Below, piece by piece: positions 42,113 to 49,472 of a stretch of 64,000 nt of DNA. The notes under the pieces were generated by a model. The model saw only the letters and a program-made list of their open reading frames with translations, made no database searches and was not told the origin of the DNA. A program made the position numbers and the translations under genes. Location: positions 248,001-312,000 of the forward strand of contig JAEBDY010000014.1 in assembly GCA_049997955.1 (NCBI GenBank), written 5' to 3'. The DNA comes from Umezawaea sp049997955. Lineage in GTDB: Bacteria; Actinomycetota; Actinomycetes; Mycobacteriales; Pseudonocardiaceae. Position 1 is the first letter of the stretch; each line of letters starts with the position of its first letter.

Positions 42113-43285
42113 TCAATCCGAGTCCCGCAAAACCCGCAGAACATTCCCCCCGGCGAGCTTCTCCAGCTCCCCCTCGCTCCACTTCCGATCCAGCAGCGCC
42201 CCGAACAGGTTCGGGTACGACGACACGTCCTCCAGCCCCTCCGGAAGCGTCTTCACCCCGTCGTAGTCCCCACCGATCCCGATGTGGTCCACCCCGGCCA
42301 CCTCCCGCGCGTGCTCCACATGGGCGACCACGTCCCGCAGCGTCACGTGCGGTGGCTCCCCGCCGTCCGACCAGGTCCCCAGGAACGCCCCGCGCTCCTC
42401 CAGGTCGTTGTGGTTCACCCCGGCCGCCTCCATCGCGTCCTTGGACCGCGCGTCCCACTCCGCGTAGGCCTGCGAGACGAACTGCGGCACGAAGGTCACC
42501 ATGCAGACGCCGCCGTTGTCCGCCAGCTTCCCCAGCACGTCGTCGGGCACGTTCCGCGGGTGGTCGGCGATCGCGCGGCAGGACGAGTGGCTGAAGATCA
42601 GCGGCTTGGAGGTCACCGAGAGCGCGTCGTGCATCGTGCTGGGCGCGACGTGCGAGAGGTCCACCAGCATCCCGATCCGGTTCATCTCCCGCACCACCTC
42701 GCGGCCGAACGGCGTCAGCCCGCCGTGCACCGGCTCGTCCGTGGCGGAGTCCGCCCACGGGGTGTTCTCGTTGTGGGTCAGGGTCATGTACCGGACGCCG
42801 AGCCTGCGCAGCGCCCGCAGCACCCCCAGCGACGAGTTGATGCTGTGCCCGCCCTCGGCGCCCAGCAGCGACGCGATCCGCCCGGAGGCGAAGGCGGCCT
42901 CGGCCTCGGCTGCCGTGGTCGCGATGGCGAGGTCGTCCGGGTACCGGTCGGCCAGCTCGTGCACCAGCTCGATCTGCTCCAGGACCGTCGTCACCGCGCC
43001 CTCGCCCCCGAGCCTGCACGGGACCCAGACGGACCAGAACTGCAAGCCCACCCGGCCCTCGCGCAAACGGACCATGTCCGTGTGGAGCGCGGGCTGCCGG
43101 ACGGACAGGTCGACCTTGGCCGCCGTCGCGAACACGTCGTCGCCGCGGTCGCCCGTTGACTTTTCACTGTTTGCGTCGGTTTCGAAGAAGTCCCGGAGCG
43201 CCCAAGGCAGGTCGTTGTGCCCGTCGGCGAGCTGGAATCGGTCGAGAAGTGCCTGCGCACGGTCTCGGCTTGTGCTGCTCGCCAC
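42113..43285 (-). CDS. Membrane-dipeptidase family (M19) zinc dipeptidase
   Basis: A 390-residue M19 peptidase. Zinc/substrate motifs: ADGHNDLPW near the N-terminus (His and Asp ligands), GAEGGHSI with the bridging Glu, MLVDLSHVAP and IFSHSSCRAI with the two His, and GIGGDYDGV with the catalytic-site Asp. No signal peptide, so probably cytoplasmic. It cleaves dipeptides, possibly of non-standard or D-configured residues. Divergent from the response regulator. Confidence 0.9.
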   Translation of the reverse strand: MASSTSRDRAQALLDRFQLADGHNDLPWALRDFFETDANSEKSTGDRGDDVFATAAKVDLSVRQPALHTDMVRLREGRVGLQFWSVWVPCRLGGEGAVTTVLEQIELVHELADRYPDDLAIATTAAEAEAAFASGRIASLLGAEGGHSINSSLGVLRALRRLGVRYMTLTHNENTPWADSATDEPVHGGLTPFGREVVREMNRIGMLVDLSHVAPSTMHDALSVTSKPLIFSHSSCRAIADHPRNVPDDVLGKLADNGGVCMVTFVPQFVSQAYAEWDARSKDAMEAAGVNHNDLEERGAFLGTWSDGGEPPHVTLRDVVAHVEHAREVAGVDHIGIGGDYDGVKTLPEGLEDVSSYPNLFGALLDRKWSEGELEKLAGGNVLRVLRDSD

Positions 43286-43452
43286 AGGAAACTCCTAGAT
43301 GTCGTTGTGAGTGAGACTCGCGTTACGGCCCCATCCAGTTGTCAGCCGATCGTGTGACAGAAGGGGTCACCAGTCACAACTCGATAGGGATAGATACCCG
43401 ATTGATCGTCCCGTAGACCCGCCCGGGCGGCTACGCTGCCCCAGACGACACC

Positions 43453-43492
43453 ACTTTCGGTCGATCAGTGGCGCGGCTGATTGGCCGAAAGT
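43453..43492 (+). promoter_or_regulatory. Strong hairpin in the response-regulator leader
   Basis: A 16-bp stem, 43453-43468 with 43477-43492 (two G-T pairs), and an eight-base loop, ending 46 bases before the GTG start. With no preceding gene on this strand nearby, it belongs to the 5' leader or promoter region of the regulator. Confidence 0.5.
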
Positions 43493-43538
43493 CCCGGTGC
43501 CGGTCGGGGGGCACGACCGACTCCAGGGAGGTAGTGAC

Positions 43539-44255
43539 GTGGCTGCCGTCGGCTTAGGTCAGGCCGTTCGTACCACGCCAGCCGGCTCGTTGCCGGCGAA
43601 CATGGTCCCGCACCCGCGGGAAGAGTTGTTCTCAGTGCTGGTGGTCGACGACCACCCACTGCTGAGGGAGGCGATATCCGCTCGGCTCACCCAGATGGGA
43701 GCCGGGACAGTGCATGAGGCCGCATCGGTTGCAGAGGCTCGGGCGCGGGCTCTGGCAACCGGACCTTGCGACCTCGCGATCCTCGACTTGGGCCTACCGG
43801 ATGGCACCGGTATCGACCTGGTCACGGAACTCCGTGCTCAGGGCTGGCCGCGAATCGTGGTCCTCGCATCCTCCGACGACCCCTATGCGGTTCGGTCGGC
43901 TTTCCAGGCGGGCGCTCAGGCGTACCTCCTGAAGTCGGCTTCGCCCATGGTGGTCACCGACGGGGTGCGCAGGGTTCTCGACGGCGGGGTCTACGCGGAT
44001 CCGAGTGTGGCTCCGGTGCTCGCTGCGGGCACCAGGGTTCCGGGCACCGACAACACGCCGCGGGAGCTTTCCGCGCGTGAGGTCGAGGTCCTCCAGCTGG
44101 TCGCCGATGGCCAGAGCAACAAGGAGATCGGCGAAGCGCTCAGCCTTTCCGCGCTCACGGTGAAGTCTCACCTGAGCCGGATCGGGCGCAAGCTGGGCAC
44201 CGGTGACCGGGCTCAGATGGTGGCGCTGGCAATGCGTGCCGGCGTGATCCGCTGA
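43539..44255 (+). CDS. LuxR/NarL-type response regulator (orphan)
   Basis: A 238-residue response regulator. The receiver has VVDDHP at about 35-40, the phospho-acceptor Asp83 (LAILDLGLPDG) and Lys131 (YLLKSAS); the C-terminal LuxR HTH (about 175-235) is LSAREVEVLQLVADGQSNKE, then IGEALSLSALTVKSHLSRIG. The GTG at 43539 follows AGGGAG. No histidine kinase is nearby, so the partner is unknown. Its place before RNase D is, to my memory, conserved in related actinobacteria. Confidence 0.87.
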   Translation: MAAVGLGQAVRTTPAGSLPANMVPHPREELFSVLVVDDHPLLREAISARLTQMGAGTVHEAASVAEARARALATGPCDLAILDLGLPDGTGIDLVTELRAQGWPRIVVLASSDDPYAVRSAFQAGAQAYLLKSASPMVVTDGVRRVLDGGVYADPSVAPVLAAGTRVPGTDNTPRELSAREVEVLQLVADGQSNKEIGEALSLSALTVKSHLSRIGRKLGTGDRAQMVALAMRAGVIR

Positions 44256-44322
44256 GCTGGTTGACGCACTGAACCGGCCTAATACACCCGCGAGCGGGAC
44301 GTTCGTCATAGGGTCATCCGTC

Positions 44323-45573
44323 GTGGACGTACCCGCCGACGAGCCAACCGAACCAACCGGAGCAGATCCGGTCCCGCTGACGGAACCCGCAGAGGGGGTT
44401 CCGCCAGTGGTGTCCGACCTGTCAGCGCTCCGGCGAGCAGCTACGGCTCTCGCCGGGGCGAAGGGTCCGGTCGCGGTGGACACCGAGCGAGCCTCGGGCT
44501 ACCGCTACTCGCAACGTGCCTACCTGGTGCAACTGCGCCGGGAAGGCGCTGGAACCGTGCTGGTCGATCCGATCGCCCTGGGCGGTCGGCTCGATCCGCT
44601 GGTCGAAGCGCTGGAAGGAACCGAGTGGGTGCTGCACGCGGCGTCGCAAGACCTGCCGTGCCTCGCCGAACTCGATCTCCATCCGAGCGTCCTGTTCGAC
44701 ACCGAGCTGGCGGGCAGGCTAGCCGGTTTCGAACGGGTCGCTCTGGGCACACTCGTCGAGCGCTTGCTCGGCTACAGGCTGGAGAAGGGGCACGGCGCGG
44801 CCGACTGGTCGCGCCGCCCCCTTCCCGCCGACTGGCTGAACTACGCGGCGCTCGACGTGGAACTCCTGGTCGAGCTGCGTGATGTGCTCGAACAGGAGCT
44901 GAAACGCCAGGGCAAGCTCGAATGGGCGCACCAGGAGTTCGAGGCGGCGCGCAACGCGCCGCTGAGTCGTCCTCGTGCCGAGCCGTGGCGCCGAACCTCG
45001 GGTATCCACCGCATCCGCAACCCCCGGCAGCTGGCCGCGGTGCGCGCGTTGTGGGAGACCAGGGATTCGGTGGCACGGGAGCGGGACATCGCGCCCGGTC
45101 GAGTGCTGCCCGATGCCGCTCTCGTCGATGCCGCCGTCCGCAATCCCGTGGACGAAGCGGCTCTTCTTGCGCTCCCCGTGTTCCGCGGGCGGGCGCAACG
45201 GCGCATGGTGGGCACGTGGCTGGGCGCCTTGCAGCGCGCGGCCGCACTGCCCCGCACCGAGTTGCCGGAGCCGTCCCCCCACCACGACGGTCCTCCGCCC
45301 GCCAACCGCTGGTCCGACAAGGACCCGGCCGCGGCGTTGCGGCTGGCCGCCGTCCGGGCCGCGCTGACCGCCATCGCCGAGGCGAACACGCTGCCCGTGG
45401 AGAACCTCCTGCTGCCGGACCTGGTGCGCCGCACCTGCTGGCAGCCCCCGGAGGACCTCACCCCGGTCGGGGTGGAACGGGTGCTGCTCGACGGCGGCGC
45501 CCGGCGTTGGCAGGTCGACCTGACCGCCGACGCCCTCGCGACGGCTCTCCAGCCGCCGCCCCCTACCGACTGA
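44323..45573 (+). CDS. rnd: Ribonuclease D with HRDC domain
   Basis: A 416-residue DEDD-type 3'-5' exoribonuclease. Exo motifs: VAVDTERASGYRYSQRAYLV (D-E), EWVLHAASQDLPCL (D) and WLNYAALDVELL (D), followed by an HRDC-type helical domain at about 220-300 (NPRQLAAVRALWETRDSVAR). It trims tRNA and other small RNA 3' ends. The GTG at 44323 lacks a strong SD. In many relatives dxs follows; here a MerR locus does. Confidence 0.9.
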   Translation: MDVPADEPTEPTGADPVPLTEPAEGVPPVVSDLSALRRAATALAGAKGPVAVDTERASGYRYSQRAYLVQLRREGAGTVLVDPIALGGRLDPLVEALEGTEWVLHAASQDLPCLAELDLHPSVLFDTELAGRLAGFERVALGTLVERLLGYRLEKGHGAADWSRRPLPADWLNYAALDVELLVELRDVLEQELKRQGKLEWAHQEFEAARNAPLSRPRAEPWRRTSGIHRIRNPRQLAAVRALWETRDSVARERDIAPGRVLPDAALVDAAVRNPVDEAALLALPVFRGRAQRRMVGTWLGALQRAAALPRTELPEPSPHHDGPPPANRWSDKDPAAALRLAAVRAALTAIAEANTLPVENLLLPDLVRRTCWQPPEDLTPVGVERVLLDGGARRWQVDLTADALATALQPPPPTD

Positions 45574-45688
45574 ACCACTTCCCCCTACCCCTGATCTGAG
45601 TGTCCTACGCGCAGGTCAGGGGTGGTGGAAGCGGTGCGGTGCGAGTTGACTTGGCGGTCGTCGGCCAATTCGGCACTGCGAGGTCGGA

Positions 45689-45994
45689 ATGTTGCGCAAG
45701 ATCGTCCGGTGGCACCCGCCGCCGATGCACTTACCCCTGCCGACAGCCGCCCTGGTCCCGGTGACGGCGATCGGTGCCCTGGTCGACGACCCGGTGCCGG
45801 TCGGTTCGCCGATCCGGTTCGAGCCCTCCACGTTCGCGATCCTCACCGACGCGCCGAACGGGCCGGTGCCGCCGTCCGGGTGGCAGGCGCTGCCCGCCGC
45901 GCCCACGACCTCGTGCGGCATGGCGGCGGCCTTCGCCCTGGCGATCACGGCCGTGGTTCGGACACCGCCAGGTCGCAAGCCAGAGGTGGCGTGA
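45689..45994 (+). pseudogene. Decayed paralogue of the membrane protein at 46714
   Basis: The first 58 codons align without gaps with the membrane protein 1 kb downstream: MLRKIVRWHPPPMHLPLPTA versus MLRKALDWHTPLMLFTFAMV, then ALVPVTAIGALVDDPVPVGS versus ALVPITGLAMLVDDRVIDGA. Beyond that the match fades and the frame stops at 101 residues, without most of the membrane helices. It still has an AGGTCGGA element and may be expressed as a fragment, but a truncated duplicate is most likely. Its end overlaps the MerR gene on the other strand. Confidence 0.6.
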
Positions 45995-46625
45995 GGTGCG
46001 GGCCCTGCTCGTCGCCGAGGAGCCGCGCCGAGGCGTCGCGCTGAGCGAGCCTGCGCAGCGCGGCGAGCGCGGCGTCACCCAGGACCGTGGCCACGACCAT
46101 GCTTTCGAGGACGTCGTCCACCCGCGAGTGCAGCAGCACGTAGTCGAAGTCCTGGCGCGCGATGCCGACGGACGCGTCGGCGTACGCGGCGAACTGCTCG
46201 GCGAACCGGTGGTGGCCGAGCCTGCGGGCCGTGGTCAGCACCCCTTCCAGCGCGCGCACGGCCGGGTCGTTCGCCATGCCGCCCCAGCCCCGGCTGGTCA
46301 GGAAGGCGTGGACCTCGTCCTGGGCCGCCCGGTCGACGGCGAGCGGCTCGTCGGGCCCCATGCTCCGCTGCACGACCCCCAGCACCTGGTGGGTGACGAT
46401 GTCGCTGGACTCCAGGACGCCGATGATGTCGCCGACCGCGGCGATCGACAGTCCCCCGACGTCGACGAGCGCGCGCACGAGCTTGAGCCTGCGCAGGTGC
46501 TCGTCGCCGTAGTCGGCCTGGTTGCGGCCGGTCCGCTCGCCGGAGGGCAACAGGCCTTCGCGCAGGTAGTACTTGATCGTCGGCACGGGGACGCCGCTGG
46601 TCCTGCTCAACTCCGAGATCCGCAC
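45945..46625 (-). CDS. MerR family regulator
   Basis: A 226-residue MerR protein with N-terminal HTH MRISELSRTSGVPVPTIKYY, LREGLLPSGERTGRNQADYG, and a long helical C-terminal effector domain without obvious metal-binding Cys. The GTG at 46625 follows GAGAGGGG and gives the standard family start; a longer GTG start at 46649 is less likely. It is divergent from the membrane protein/Aba4-like pair and likely controls it through the inverted repeat between them. Confidence 0.85.
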   Translation of the reverse strand: MRISELSRTSGVPVPTIKYYLREGLLPSGERTGRNQADYGDEHLRRLKLVRALVDVGGLSIAAVGDIIGVLESSDIVTHQVLGVVQRSMGPDEPLAVDRAAQDEVHAFLTSRGWGGMANDPAVRALEGVLTTARRLGHHRFAEQFAAYADASVGIARQDFDYVLLHSRVDDVLESMVVATVLGDAALAALRRLAQRDASARLLGDEQGPHLTPPLACDLAVSEPRP

Positions 46626-46656
46626 GGGCACCCCTCTCGCAATAGCCACCCCAACA

Positions 46657-46698
46657 TGGATAGTATACCTTCCCGATAGTAGACAGTGTCACTATCCA
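46657..46698. promoter_or_regulatory. MerR-type operator region
   Basis: TGGATAGT and ACTATCCA form an 8-base inverted repeat 26 bases apart, with two further GATAGT/ACTATC-like half sites within. It lies between the MerR start (46625) and the membrane protein start (46714). Confidence 0.55.
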
Positions 46699-46713
46699 GA
46701 AAGGGAGCCGTCG

Positions 46714-47637
46714 ATGCTGCGCAAAGCCTTGGACTGGCACACGCCGCTGATGCTCTTCACCTTCGCCATGGTCGCCCTCGTCCCGATCACCGGCCTCGCG
46801 ATGCTCGTGGACGACCGCGTCATCGACGGCGCGCCGATCTGGTTCAAGCCGTTCAAGTTCGCCGTCTCGTTCGCCCTCTACGGGGTCACGCTCTCCTGGG
46901 CGCTCAGCCTCCCCACGAAAGCGCGGAAGGTCGGCAGGCCGCTGGGCACGATCATCGCGATCACCAGCACCGTCGAGATGGTCGTCATCGTCGGGCAGGC
47001 CGCGCGCGGGCAGCACAGCCACTTCAACGTCAGCACCGCCTTCGACCGGACCCTGTTCATGGTGATGGGCCTGAGCGTGATGTTCCTGTGGACGTCGACG
47101 GCGATCATCGCGGTGCTGGTCGCGTTCACGAAGTTCGCCGACAAGGCCGCGGGCACCGCGCTGCGGTACGGCCTGCTGATCTCGGTGGCGGGCCTGTCCG
47201 TCGGCTTCCTGATGCTGATCCCCACACCGGAGCAGATCCAGGACATCTCGAAGGGCATCGTCGGCGCGCACAGCGTCGGCGTGCCGGACGGCGGCCCGTC
47301 GATGGCCGCCACGGGCTGGAACACCACCGGCGGCGACCTCCGCGTGCCGCACTTCTTCGGCATGCACGCCCTGCAGGCGCTACCGCTGCTGGCCGCCGCG
47401 CTCGGCCTCTCCCGCTCCCCCAGGCTCGCCGACGAGCGCACCCGTTCCTCGCTCGTCAAGCTCGCCGCGGGCCTCTACGCGGGCATCCTCGTGCTGACGC
47501 TGTGGCAGTCGTTGCGCGGTCAGGCCGTGACGAGCCCGGACGCCCTGACCCTCATCACGTTCGCCGCGCTGCTGGCCGTCGTGGGCCTCGGCGTCGCCCG
47601 GACGCTCAAGACCAACAACATGGCGGTGTCGGTATGA
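46714..47637 (+). CDS. Polytopic membrane protein of unknown family
   Basis: A 307-residue protein with about seven to eight hydrophobic helices. The N-terminal MLRKALDWHTPLMLFTFAMV and the block GAPIWFKPFKFAVSFALYGV are distinctive; a polar loop with PDGGPSMAATGWNTTGGDLR and RVPHFFGMHALQALPLLAAA carries a conserved-looking His pair. The SD AAGGGAG is clear. Co-translated with the Aba4-like gene (4-base overlap). Function unknown; a decayed copy lies at 45689. Confidence 0.78.
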   Translation: MLRKALDWHTPLMLFTFAMVALVPITGLAMLVDDRVIDGAPIWFKPFKFAVSFALYGVTLSWALSLPTKARKVGRPLGTIIAITSTVEMVVIVGQAARGQHSHFNVSTAFDRTLFMVMGLSVMFLWTSTAIIAVLVAFTKFADKAAGTALRYGLLISVAGLSVGFLMLIPTPEQIQDISKGIVGAHSVGVPDGGPSMAATGWNTTGGDLRVPHFFGMHALQALPLLAAALGLSRSPRLADERTRSSLVKLAAGLYAGILVLTLWQSLRGQAVTSPDALTLITFAALLAVVGLGVARTLKTNNMAVSV

Positions 47638-48074
47638 CCGAAGCACTCTTCTCCATCACGTTCCTGGTCGCGGTGCCCTTCTGGGCGCTGATGATCCTCG
47701 CGCCGAAGTGGGGGGTGACCGAGCGGATCATCGCCTCGCCGCTGATCGTCGTGCCGCCCTCGCTGATCTACCTCGTGCTGGCCGTCGCGAACTTCCCGGA
47801 GCTGTGGGCGGCCGTGTCGGCGCCCGAACTCGGCCCGCTGGCGGAGTTCCTCGGCACGCCGGAGGGCACCGCGCTCGGGTGGGCGCACTTCATCGCGTGG
47901 GACCTGTTCGTCGGCCGGTGGATGTACCGGCAGAGCCGCGAACTGGGGATCCACCCGCTGGTGATGGCGCCGATCCTGCTGGTCACGATCCTCGCGTCGC
48001 CCATCGGCCTGCTCCTCTTCCTGCCCGTTCGCGCGCTGCGGGCGCGCCAGGAGAAGCCCGCCCTTACGGTGTAG
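47634..48074 (+). CDS. Aba4-like (DUF4281) membrane protein
   Basis: A 146-residue, four-helix membrane protein. ALFSITFLVAVPFWALMILA, GWAHFIAWDLFVGRWMYRQS and ASPIGLLLFLPVRAL fit DUF4281, the family of plant ABA4 (neoxanthin synthesis) and bacterial relatives of unknown role. With the upstream membrane protein and MerR regulator it forms a small inducible membrane module. Confidence 0.78.
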   Translation: MTEALFSITFLVAVPFWALMILAPKWGVTERIIASPLIVVPPSLIYLVLAVANFPELWAAVSAPELGPLAEFLGTPEGTALGWAHFIAWDLFVGRWMYRQSRELGIHPLVMAPILLVTILASPIGLLLFLPVRALRARQEKPALTV

Positions 48075-48113
48075 CGCAGTCGGTGTGACGCAGTCGACAG
48101 TGCCACCACGGTG

Positions 48114-48161
48114 GTTACCGGCCAGTAACGAGGTCTAAAGTCGGTGTTACCGGCCGGTAGC
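48114..48161. promoter_or_regulatory. Two TetR-type operator copies before fadA
   Basis: GTTACCGGCCAGTAAC (48114-48129) and GTTACCGGCCGGTAGC (48146-48161) are imperfect palindromes of the same sequence, start to start 32 bases. TTACCGGCCGGTAA-like sites are typical of TetR-family fatty-acid repressors. No TetR gene is adjacent. Confidence 0.6.
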
Positions 48162-48227
48162 GGCATGCGTGCGCTCGCCGCGACCGCCGGTCGAACTTTC
48201 CAGTCAGCTCAACGTGGAGGAGACGCC

Positions 48228-49472
48228 GTGGCCGCACCAGCAGCGCCGGCACCGAGCGGGCTCGACGCAGCTCGTGGCGTTCGGAACGTGGTCTTCGTCG
48301 AGGGCGTCCGCACGCCGTTCGGCAAGGCCGGACCCAAGGGGATCTTCGCGGAGACCCGCGCGGACGACCTGGTGGTCAAGGTGATCCGCGAACTCCTGCG
48401 GCGGCACCCCGAACTGCCGCCGGAGCGCGTCGACGAGGTGGCCATCGCCGCCACGACGCAGATCGGCGACCAGGGCCTGACCCTCGGCCGCACCGCCGCG
48501 CTGCTGGCGGGGCTGCCGAAGTCGGTGCCCGGCTACTCCGTGGACCGGATGTGCGCGGGCGCCATGACGGCCGTGACGACCGCAGCGGGCGGCATCGCGT
48601 TCGGCGCCTACGACGTGGTCATCGCGGGCGGCGTCGAGCACATGGGCCGCCACCCGATGGGCGAGGGCGTCGACCCGAACCCGCGCTTCATCTCCGACCG
48701 GATCGTGGACACCTCGGCGCTGGTCATGGGCCAGACCGCGGAGAACCTGCACGACCGGTTCCCGGAGATCACCAAGGACCGCACCGACGCGTACGCCGTG
48801 GCCTCGCAGGCCAAGTACGCCGAGGCCGTCCGGGCGGGCAAGATCGGCCCCGAGTTCGTCACCGTGGCCACCAGGTCCGCCGAGAAGGGCTGGGGCCTGG
48901 CCACGGCCGACGAGCCGCCGCGTCCTGGCACGTCGCTGGAGGACCTGGGCAAGCTCAAGACCCCGTTCCGCCCGCACGGCCGGATCACCGCGGGCAACGC
49001 GGCCGGTCTGAACGACGGCGCGACCGGCTGCATCCTGGCCGAGGAGGAGACCGCGCGCGAGCTCGGCCTGCCCGTCGGCATGCGCCTGGTCGGCTACTCG
49101 TTCCTGGGCGTCGAGCCCGAGGTCATGGGCATCGGCCCGGTGCCCGCGACGGAGAAGGCCCTCAAGCGGGCGGGCCTCACCATCGACGACATCGGCCTGT
49201 TCGAGATCAACGAGGCCTTCGCCGTGCAGGTGCTGGCCTTCCTCGACCACTTCGGCATCAAGGACGACGACCCGAGGGTCAACCAGTGGGGCGGCGCCAT
49301 CGCGACCGGCCACCCGCTGGCCTCCTCCGGCGTGCGGCTCATGACGCAGCTGTCCCGGCAGTTCGCCGAGCGCCCCGACGTGCGCTACGGCATCACCACC
49401 ATGTGCATCGGCATCGGCATGGGTGGCACCGTGATCTGGGAGAACCCCCTCTGGACGGGAGAGACGAAGTGA
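48228..49472 (+). CDS. fadA: Acetyl-CoA acetyltransferase / 3-ketoacyl-CoA thiolase
   Basis: A 414-residue thiolase. The active-site Cys is in VDRMCAGAMTAV, the second Cys in GITTMCIGIGMGGTV, and the His in GGAIATGHPLASSG; NEAFAVQVLAF is also typical. It cleaves 3-ketoacyl-CoA in beta-oxidation. The GTG at 48228 follows GGAGG. It overlaps the next gene by four bases (GTGA), giving a FadA-FadB operon. Confidence 0.93.
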   Translation: MAAPAAPAPSGLDAARGVRNVVFVEGVRTPFGKAGPKGIFAETRADDLVVKVIRELLRRHPELPPERVDEVAIAATTQIGDQGLTLGRTAALLAGLPKSVPGYSVDRMCAGAMTAVTTAAGGIAFGAYDVVIAGGVEHMGRHPMGEGVDPNPRFISDRIVDTSALVMGQTAENLHDRFPEITKDRTDAYAVASQAKYAEAVRAGKIGPEFVTVATRSAEKGWGLATADEPPRPGTSLEDLGKLKTPFRPHGRITAGNAAGLNDGATGCILAEEETARELGLPVGMRLVGYSFLGVEPEVMGIGPVPATEKALKRAGLTIDDIGLFEINEAFAVQVLAFLDHFGIKDDDPRVNQWGGAIATGHPLASSGVRLMTQLSRQFAERPDVRYGITTMCIGIGMGGTVIWENPLWTGETK

